Assembly: GCA_964020155.1 (NCBI GenBank)
Contig: OZ026567.1
Span: forward strand, 4,667,940-4,687,939
Direction of reading: 5' to 3'
Length of the DNA: 20,000 bases
From: Chondrilla cf. caribensis
Taxonomy: Eukaryota; Porifera; Demospongiae; Chondrillida; Chondrillidae
The notes under the pieces are model-generated. The model did no database searches and was not told the origin of the DNA. It saw nothing but the letters and a program-made list of their open reading frames with translations. Shown here one piece after another: positions 10,750 through 20,000 of the stretch. How positions within the stretch are numbered: position 1 is the first letter of the stretch; the number at the start of each line of letters is the position of its first letter. The position numbers and the translations under genes are program-made.

Positions 10750-13700
10750 ATGGTGTGAATGTGTGTGTAAGGTTGATTTAATAATTGATTGTCCAATTCA
10801 TTGTCTGTAGCTTTGTCAAAATGACATCAGCTTGCCAAGCTCAAAGAGAATCTGCTTTGATCAGCTCAGTCTAAACCACACCCTCTTGTTGTCGGACCGA
10901 GAGTTATTTGTGCTCAGTGCCCAGCAGCAGGTGAGTGTGACGAGTTTGCAGTGTCACATGACTGTCACATGACTGCTCACCCCTCAGCTCCATCGAGCAG
11001 GACTGGATAATGTGGTGATACGTCACGAGGGGGCTCAGGGACAGATCCTCCGAGTGCTCAAGTGAGTGGGGTGCTGCTGTTCCCGGTGACCTACTGTGAC
11101 TAACGCTGCTCAAACTCTCCAGGTTCCCTCCCGTGAAGTTGAGCACTGCCACAGCTCAAAGTGTTCTGGAGAAGAAGTTCAAGTCCTGTGTTCTCTACCC
11201 CTCCCCCACTGGGTGGGAGTGCACACTCTGCCTCAACCAGGACATCCTCCCTCGGGGGGCAGGGTCCCTGGTGGTCTGCAACCAGTCCATCTCATCACAA
11301 GACAACATAGGAGGCACCTTGATGCGGCTTTGGGTTTCCATGGTAACCCTGCTTGACCCAGTACTGGAATTCACTGCACATCTAGAAGGTAACACCCCAC
11401 CCACCCTGTGTGGTGTTCATGTGTAGCTATAATTATGTAGCAAGTATTCAAACCTTGTACACACATTAACGCTGACAATACACTAAATGGTTGTCCGATC
11501 TGTCTTCTTTGTTAGGTGCCAAGTGTGAGATTTCCGATTTCACTTATCGCGAACTTGTTCTCAGTTATGGGCCATCTCATGAATGGTCTGTTACTCTGCA
11601 AGGTCTCCAGGAGGAGATAGGTGTGGTCATCAGTGAGGAGAACCCTCATCACATCATGCAGCCACACCTCCAGTCCCTCCTTAATAGATCCAAATCTATT
11701 GCCCTTCTAATTCAGGTGGGTAGTGGGTGTGGCAGTGGGCGTGGTTCTGTTACGTAATCATTTGTCTGTATGATAGGGTTTGAATTTCACCTTGGATTCA
11801 GTGAAGACTGTACAGGAATTGAACAATGCTTGCAAGAAGAAACAACAGGTGAGTCGTAATTATCATGTGACTACCCATGCACCATCATGTGAGTGTCATG
11901 TGATGCTTCCTCTAGTCCTTCCTGAGCTTCACTTCAAGGGGCGTGTCCAATGTCACGCTGACGGCTTTTGGTGTGTACAACTTGGACATGTGGCTACAGA
12001 AGGATGGATCTGTCATGGTCACTGATGGAGGTCTCAAGCAGCCTGATGGAGCCACCTCGGCCTTCAACCCTGGGGTGTACATTCAGGTACACGTGGTGTT
12101 CTACCTGCTCTCTTGTTTGTACCACTCTCACATTTGGTATATCACTAGGGATTTTTCAAGCACTATCTCTCACTGGTGGACTCCGAGGATCCCCAGCCGA
12201 TGGAGACCTCAGTGGGTGTGGACATACCGGCTGATCCCAACCCCAAGTACAGTGCTGTTTTGGCTCCATCACCACGCCCGATACCTTCAACGTGTGTGCA
12301 ACCAATTTCTTCCCCACATCCATCTTCCACTGCCTCGCCACGCCCACCAACTGCTTCACCACGCCCACCCACTGCCTCTCCGCGCTCAACTTCCAATGTT
12401 GGATGGGACTCCTCCAACATTCCCAATCTTCCTTCAGTCCCAAGTCCTCGTACCCCAAGAACATATTCCATGTCAGACAGCGTCGATATTCCGGTGGGTT
12501 GGTCCTTTTGCCTCACCCATGAACAATTCACGGAGCTCTTAACTTTGGACGAAGCAGGGGAAAGCCCCTTGACCCGGTGTCTGGGGTGCTTGTCGTTGTT
12601 CCATCAATTCAGGACACTCTCTCAACTGGACAAGCAAGTCCAGGTAGCCAGTCCTGACCAGTGTACTCTGAAGTTGTTCATTGGCATGTATATTGGCACT
12701 TGTTATGAGTCACCCACTGATATATCAACTGACACACCCACTGATACATTGACTGACACATCCACTGATACATTGACTGACACGCCCACTGATACGTTGA
12801 CTGACACACCCACTGATACATTGACTGACACACCCACTGATACATTGACTGACACACCCATTGACACTCCTTCCCGATATTCTCAGATTCGTCATCAATC
12901 TCGGGACCATGGATGGGCTACAGTACAGATGGAGTCCCTCAAGGCCACCCTCCACTTGGACCAGAAGACCTACCTCTCTGTCCACCTGTCCCTCCATCCT
13001 GTGCAGGATTTCACATGGACCCCTCAGGAACTGGAGTGCCTGGTCAAGTTCTTCCAGTCAGAGGTGTGCATCTACCACTCACACACACACTGTGGGCGTG
13101 ACCTGTGGTTAGAGGTGCATCGATACAGGATTTAACTGATAATCAGATAACCAATACGATAGGATCGATATAGTCTGATAACAATAGCCAATCCGATATT
13201 TTGTTCACAAGCTTAGGAGCTTAGGAGTTAGGCACCCCAACCTGTGGTAATGGTGTACTGATTGGTACGTTGTAGGTGATGTGTCCTCCTTATGCCAAGA
13301 ACAACCAATACGATAGGATCGATATAGTCTGATAACAATAGCCAATCCGATATTTTGTTCACAAGCTTAGGAGCTTAGGAGATAGGCACCCCAACCTGTG
13401 GTAATGGTGTACTGATTGGTACGTTGTAGGTGATGTGTCCTCCTTATGCCAAGAACAACCTAACAGCCTACTTCAGACTGTTGAGTGTTCCCTTCAACAT
13501 TCTGAGGAGCTGTGTACACATCTTACTGATGCAGATGGTGAGGGAGGATGTGTGTGCTCCAGTGAAGTGTATTGTGTGACATTGTGCCCATGTCTGTAGT
13601 CCCCGCCCCCAGACGTGCACTGGCATGTGAAGATCTGTCTGACCATCCCCGAGGGACAGTGGGTGCAGGACATCACCGTGCCAGGACAAGCGGCCATTGC

Positions 13701-14232
13701 TTTCAAAGGAAAACTACTTCTATTTGTGAGTGTCATACCATCACCCTCTCATCCTTCCATGTGCTCCTTTGACCTATAACCTTTACACTCCTCCCCTCCC
13801 CTCGCTCCTCGTGACGCTGTCTCCAGGTTCTGCTTCAGTCAGTCACAATGATGGGCAGCGAAGTGGTCGTCCCTCTCCTGTATGACCCCAACAGTAACAT
13901 CACAAAGGTCGCTCACACCAACCCCTCAAGGACCTCCAGGGAGACCATCTTGAAGAATATTGATAAAGTGCTCAAAGGAGCTCTGCAGGACTACCAGCAA
14001 GGTGAGTGGACAGCTTGTATGGGTGGGCGTGTACCTGTGTGGGTGAGTGAGCAGCTTGTATGGGTGGGCGTGTACCTATAATTATTATGATTGTAGTGAT
14101 ACAATATTTGCCAAATGCGCGCACACGCCTACCCTTGCCTCCTTCCCTTCAGGTGGCAGTCATTTTAACGAATGCTCCTTATTCACTGGTGTCAAGGCAG
14201 TAATCAGTCACAGATTGTATGATTCATTTTAA
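7127..14232 (+). CDS. MED14: Mediator subunit MED14 (scaffold subunit)
   Basis: MED14 is the central scaffold of the nuclear Mediator complex, tying head, middle and tail modules together for RNA polymerase II transcription. Exons: 7127-7206, 7271-7297, 7591-7696, 7901-7995, 8115-8452, 8521-8628, 8876-9055, 9321-9508, 9614-9683, 9716-9841, 10181-10407, 10469-10696, 10811-10930, 10988-11061, 11123-11388, 11516-11715, 11777-11848, 11916-12086, 12149-13063, 13430-13537, 13600-13725, 13827-14001 and 14153-14232. All phases agree, giving 1359 residues (human 1454). The N-terminus is strongest: LLPRKSDIDRKIEIVQYAKR and RLLALVKWA, then QLFVDTADQLAVLARD, YPRLPTCIR, DDPTLPWRLLDLEIL, HQLVQSRLF and FCLSLWLDVLHSQ, all close to human MED14. 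The C-terminal part (exons 18-23) keeps the conserved blocks NNLTAYFRLL and ILRSCVHIL after a Pro/Ser-rich linker. Exon 9 is the weakest: ending at 9683 gives a 32-nt intron, while ending at 9656 gives 59 nt and nine fewer residues. Exon 19 contains a coding minisatellite. Confidence 0.95.
7359..7567. repeat. (GT)n microsatellite in MED14 intron 2
   Basis: About 209 bases of nearly pure GT, broken by GGTGCTG at three places and a GG near 7549. It fills most of the 293-base intron 7298-7590. Cys/Val or His/Thr open frames on both strands are artefacts. Confidence 0.97.
8031..8081. repeat. (CA)n microsatellite in MED14 intron 4
   Basis: Roughly 50 bases of CA with a few CG variants near the end. 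It lies within intron 7996-8114, upstream of the CTCTGCAG acceptor. Confidence 0.95.
8658..8815. repeat. 54-bp TGTC-rich minisatellite in MED14 intron 6
   Basis: Three copies of a roughly 54-bp unit, each made of a (TGTC)n run, then TATTTGTCTGC, then TGTCTGTGTGTCTGCCTGT. The first copy is shorter in its TGTC run. It lies in intron 8629-8875; the sense strand is pyrimidine/G-rich and open in several frames, but spliced exons on both sides leave no need for it to be coding. Confidence 0.9.
9093..9286. repeat. 39-bp minisatellite in MED14 intron 7
   Basis: Five tandem units (the last partial) of 39 bp, containing ACCATCTACCCCATATTC and then CCAGTTCACAGCGGTCC. The first unit differs at one base (TCCCC for CCCCC). 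Because 39 is a multiple of 3, all plus-strand frames stay open. It sits in intron 9056-9320, in the same frame as exon 7. Confidence 0.95.
9842..9993. repeat. G-rich tandem repeat with repeated GTGAGT in MED14 intron 10
   Basis: The intron donor GTGAGTGGAGGG is itself the first of about eight copies of GGTGAGTGGAGGGTT-type units. Seven contain an exact GTGAGT; one has GTGACT. GGG runs are frequent on the transcribed sense strand. Confidence 0.92.
10011..10160. repeat. (TG)n and CATGTGTGCATA-type repeat in MED14 intron 10
   Basis: A pure TG run at 10011-10042 is followed by about 110 bases of imperfect GTGCATACATGTGTG units, reaching close to the exon 11 acceptor at 10180. Confidence 0.88.
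10697..10746. repeat. (GT)n in MED14 intron 12
   Basis: The GT run starts directly at the exon 12 end (AGAAAT|GTGTGT), so the 5' splice site is the first GT of a microsatellite. The intron is 10697-10810. Confidence 0.9.
12716..12871 (+). repeat. Coding 24-bp minisatellite in MED14 exon 19
   Basis: After a TDIS lead-in there are six 24-bp units. Each encodes eight residues (TDTPTDTL, with Ser, Ile or final Pro variants). The frame is unbroken, with conserved MED14 sequence after it. It lies at residues about 1082-1133, in a region that is variable in MED14. Confidence 0.9.
13149..13456. repeat. 154-bp tandem duplication spanning the 3' splice site of MED14 exon 20
   Basis: Copy 1 is 13149-13302 and copy 2 is 13303-13456. 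They differ at one base that I can find (T at 13228, A at 13382). Each copy carries part of intron 19, the TTGTAG acceptor and the first 27 bases of exon 20. A 4-base AACC occurs at the junctions. Confidence 0.97.
13276..13305 (+). pseudogene. Duplicated 5' fragment of MED14 exon 20
   Basis: This repeats the first 27-30 bases of exon 20 (VMCPPYAKN) behind an identical TTGTAG acceptor. Reading on from it meets a TGA within about 60 bases, and no donor follows the fragment. The copy at 13430 must be the functional exon. Confidence 0.88.
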
Positions 14233-14234
14233 TT

Positions 14235-14240
14235 ATTAAA
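14235..14240 (+). promoter_or_regulatory. Possible MED14 poly(A) signal ATTAAA
   Basis: ATTAAA begins 3 bases after the MED14 stop, which is very near. A canonical AATAAA at 14417-14422 is the alternative, but using it would carry the MED14 transcript to within about 70 bases of the SQLE stop codon or into it. Confidence 0.4.
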
Positions 14241-14275
14241 ATGACGGAATCTCCATATCTCGTAATTATCAGCTT

Positions 14276-14281
14276 TTTATT
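14276..14281 (-). promoter_or_regulatory. Possible SQLE poly(A) signal AATAAA (minus strand)
   Basis: TTTATT on the plus strand reads AATAAA for SQLE, about 200 bases past its stop. It lies close to the MED14 stop, so the two 3' UTRs probably overlap. Confidence 0.5.
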
Positions 14282-14483
14282 CAAAATTAATGTGTTCTTA
14301 TTACTTTACTTTGTCAATTATACGAGTTAGTATAAATTAATTTAATTTTGAGTTAAAAATACTCGTGGGGCTACTGCTCCACTGCACTAGAATTATTCAT
14401 TGGGTTACATTATAATAATAAAATTAATATTATACACACTGGAAGTACAAATGAGACTAGTATAGGGTTAGTTACCGAAAAAA

Positions 14484-17899
<3,416 letters not shown>

Positions 17900-17984
17900 C
17901 CTTCCATTTGAAGTCACTGTAGCTTCTCTGGACGAACTCCTTGGATCAGCTCAGGAGACGCTCGCGTGATCGATGGTAATAGTG

Positions 17985-17994
17985 ATCACGTGAT
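17985..17994. promoter_or_regulatory. ATCACGTGAT E-box palindrome upstream of SQLE
   Basis: A perfect 10-base palindrome with a CACGTG core, 86-95 bases upstream of the SQLE start codon. In vertebrates ATCACGTGA-type E-boxes are bound by SREBP-1 and by USF/MITF-type bHLH factors. Function here is inferred only. Confidence 0.45.
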
Positions 17995-18210
17995 AGTCAC
18001 ACCCATTGCAGGCTTGCAAGGAAAATTAATTTAACATTTTTTGCTTAGATACTACATAAACCGAAAGATTCATAGGCATTGGAAATTTACCCCATTCGTA
18101 CGTTACTGGTACGAGCGATAGTCGCTCCAACTCGACATTCTTCAATAAGAAATCGGTGCTTGGCTCCTTCAATAATGGTATTCATTGTCCACTTGGCGCC
18201 ACAACACAAG

Positions 18211-18248
18211 ATGGCTGACGCTAATACGTGAAAATGTCGGATCAGTAA
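18211..18248 (+). other. Two upstream short ORFs before the CXXC gene
   Basis: 18211-18231 encodes MADANT then stop, in a strong ATG context (AAGATGG). 18234-18248 encodes MSDQ then stop. Both are out of frame with the ATG at 18260. They may reduce translation, or the first may instead be a true first exon ending before GTGAAA. Confidence 0.4.
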
Positions 18249-18259
18249 TCTTTGAGGGA

Positions 18260-19122
18260 ATGCCGAAGTTGAAGAGCATCTCTGTTACCCGAAAAGCTAC
18301 TTCTGGTACTCAGAGAGAAGTAAGAAAGACTTTAAGGTCAAATTCAAAGGAAGATATCAAAGAATCGAAGATCGAAATCGCTAGCAAGAATTTGCCTATT
18401 GGTCCGCTCTCCCCAATAACTGTAGTAAGTCATTTTGTTGCTAAAAACCATTTCCGACATATTGTATTACCAGTGACACATTGTTTAAACTGCTAGAACA
18501 TCGTATGACTTGCTTTACCTTTGGTCTTTCGTAGGTGAACGACACCCAAGGGAAAACAGCTGTTGAAGAAGACATTGTTTCATCCAAGTTAAGATTAACC
18601 ACAGATCAATTTTCTGAAGCAACGACAAGGAGCATCAAGAGGACGATTGACGATCCCTCACCTCTGAAGGACCTTGAATCGACTATCGTGGACGGTCCGG
18701 TTGGCAGGATGAACACTAGGCGATCCAGTTTACTGCGGAAGGCCCTCTACCCTGTGACCAGCTTGAGCAGTGCTGGGAAGAGTGAGGACCACCCATCACA
18801 TGAGGTGCTGCAGAAGAATGATAGTGCCGAGGTAGAGTCCGGGAGTGGAGACAAGGATGAAGGAGAGGTATCAACACTTCCTCTCTCCCCTCCCCCTCCA
18901 ACTGTCCCGGATGATGACAACGGGTCCAGTGAGAGTGAGTCGGGAAGTGGGTCATCCTCCGATTCTGATTCCAATCCCAGAGAAAATGGAAGTGTAGATG
19001 AAATGTACGATGAGGTGGGGGAGCAGTCACAAAAATCCAAGTTAAAGCTGCCTGGTGGAGCTCCACGAGGTGAGATGAGGAGTCTTCTCTAGTGTAGTTC
19101 CCCCAGTCTGTGTCTGTGTGTG

Positions 19123-19154
<32 letters not shown>

Positions 19155-20000
19155 TGCATGCATGTGTGCGTGCATATCTAACAAATGTACTCTTACATCT
19201 TATAGGATCACAAATGGCTCCAAAATCACTTCATAAATACAAGCGAAGGAGAAGGTGTGGAGAGTGTACCAGCTGTCTGATAGCCGAGGACTGTGGGAAC
19301 TGCGTGTTTTGTTTAGACAAGCCAAAGTTTGGTGGTCCAAATATAAAGAAGCAAGCCTGCATGTGAGTTGTGGTGTTGTACACGTGAGTGTTGTTGTTGC
19401 ACATGTGAGTTGTGGTGTTGTGCATGTGAGTGGTGTTGTTGTACATGTGAATGTTGTTGTACATGTGAGTGTTGTTGTACATGTGAATGTTGTTGTACAT
19501 GTGAGTGTTGTTGTTGTACATGTGAATGTTGTGTTGTGCTGTGATGTTGTTATTATTTCACATGTGTTGTTGTGCTTGAGTGCTGTTGTTGGTGTGTGTT
19601 TGTCACATTTGCACGATTGGCCCCATAGAGTGAGGCGATGCCTCAACTTGAAGGTCCCCACCAAACCTCCCCCACACCCCCCTAAGAGGTACCCACAGGA
19701 TGGACACACAGGTTACCTGCCACACGTCCATTCAAAGAGACGACCCAATGACATCATCGATGTATCCTCAAAGAAGTCCAAATATGAAGCAGGAAGTCTC
19801 TTCTCCGTCCACCCGTCGGGTGTGGTGAGGGGAGCCCACAAACACTCGCTGGGGGTCACTCTACTGCTGTATTGGCCGGTGAGTGGGTGCTTTTGTTACC
19901 AAGTACTATTGTATAATTGTGTCTACTTTATATTGGTAACACCGTCCACTTATAGTACTAGTTTATATAGTGTGTATGTGTTTTATACAGGAGGGACTTC
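18260..20000 (+). CDS. CXXC zinc-finger protein, MLL/KMT2-like (5' part)
   Basis: Exons: 18260-18424, 18535-19069, 19206-19362, 19629-19878 and 19991 onward, cut by the window end; 369 codons plus 10 bases are seen. Residues about 246-297 form a CXXC domain with all eight zinc cysteines in the order CxxCxxC, CxxCxxC, then C and C. It has the KFGG motif and LDKPKFGGPNIKKQAC, closest from memory to KMT2A/KMT2B (LDKPKFGGRNIKKQCC). CXXC domains bind unmethylated CpG DNA in the nucleus, often recruiting H3K4 methylation. Residues 1-233 are low-complexity: basic at first (RKATSGTQREVRKTLRS), then Ser/Glu/Asp-rich (ESGSGSSSDSDS), without AT-hooks that I recognise. Residues after the CXXC are basic and Pro-rich (PTKPPPHPPKRYP). 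KMT2A has over 1,100 residues before its CXXC domain, so the N-terminus here is far shorter. It may be a KMT2 homologue or another CXXC protein. PHD or SET domains downstream would decide. The ATG at 18260 is the first in frame. Confidence 0.82.
19110..19172. repeat. TG / TGCG repeat in CXXC-gene intron 2
   Basis: A TG run grades into (GCGT)n then GCATGCATG. It fills part of the 136-base intron 19070-19205. Confidence 0.88.
19363..19560. repeat. GTTGTTGTACATGTGAGT repeat in CXXC-gene intron 3
   Basis: About ten imperfect units of GTTGTTGTACATGTGA(A/G)T. The GTGAGT inside the unit matches the intron's own donor at 19363 (AT|GTGAGTTG), so the array starts at the splice site. The intron is 19363-19628. 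Confidence 0.88.

Larger units (their letters stand above)
17900..18259. promoter_or_regulatory. Head-to-head SQLE / CXXC-gene promoter region
   Basis: 360 bases separate the SQLE ATG (minus) from the CXXC-gene ATG (plus). No TATA box stands out. It contains an E-box palindrome (17985-17994), an ATTGG (inverted CCAAT) at about 18078-18082, and two short upstream reading frames for the CXXC gene. Confidence 0.55.

Overview
This is eukaryotic nuclear DNA from an animal. Six protein-coding genes are broken by mostly short GT-AG introns, many of them packed with simple repeats, and the genes lie very close together. The set includes a Ski/Sno co-repressor, the NCK adaptor, the ciliary anchoring protein AKAP14, Mediator MED14, squalene monooxygenase and a CXXC zinc-finger protein, so a metazoan is clear. 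Compact genes, introns mostly of about 60-700 bases and divergent but recognisable animal proteins suggest an early-branching animal such as a sponge. The species is inference. I found no rRNA, tRNA, transposon or CRISPR array. All homology calls rest on remembered family sequences and motif patterns; no search was run.

Layout. (1) 1-586: upstream or intergenic DNA. (2) 587-2779 (+): Ski/Sno-family gene, five exons. (3) 3002-4070 (+): AKAP14, three exons, with a poly(A) signal at 4139. (4) 4783-7003 (-): NCK (three SH3 domains and one SH2), at least two exons around a 1.2 kb TG/CA-rich intron. (5) 7127-14232 (+): MED14, 23 exons, about 1359 residues, reconstructed in full with all splice phases consistent. 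(6) 14484-17899 (-): squalene monooxygenase (SQLE), eight exons, 500 residues, also complete. (7) 18260-20000 (+): 5' part of a gene with an MLL-type CXXC domain, cut by the window end.

The genes alternate in orientation and share short control regions. NCK and MED14 start head to head with 123 bp between their ATGs. SQLE and the CXXC gene start head to head across 360 bp that contain a perfect ATCACGTGAT E-box. MED14 and SQLE end tail to tail 251 bp apart, and AKAP14 and NCK also converge. They do not form one pathway: they are a mix of transcription control (Ski, MED14, CXXC), signalling (NCK, AKAP14) and sterol synthesis (SQLE).

The most unusual content is repeat structure inside the genes: a 154-bp tandem duplication that doubles a MED14 3' splice site, a coding 24-bp minisatellite in MED14, a 23-bp dyad-symmetric minisatellite in an SQLE intron, a 39-bp minisatellite that would be translated if MED14 intron 7 were retained, an intronic array of decoy 5' splice sites, and two candidate introns of only 32-34 nt. 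I saw no clearly new biological system; these splice and repeat features are the real leads.
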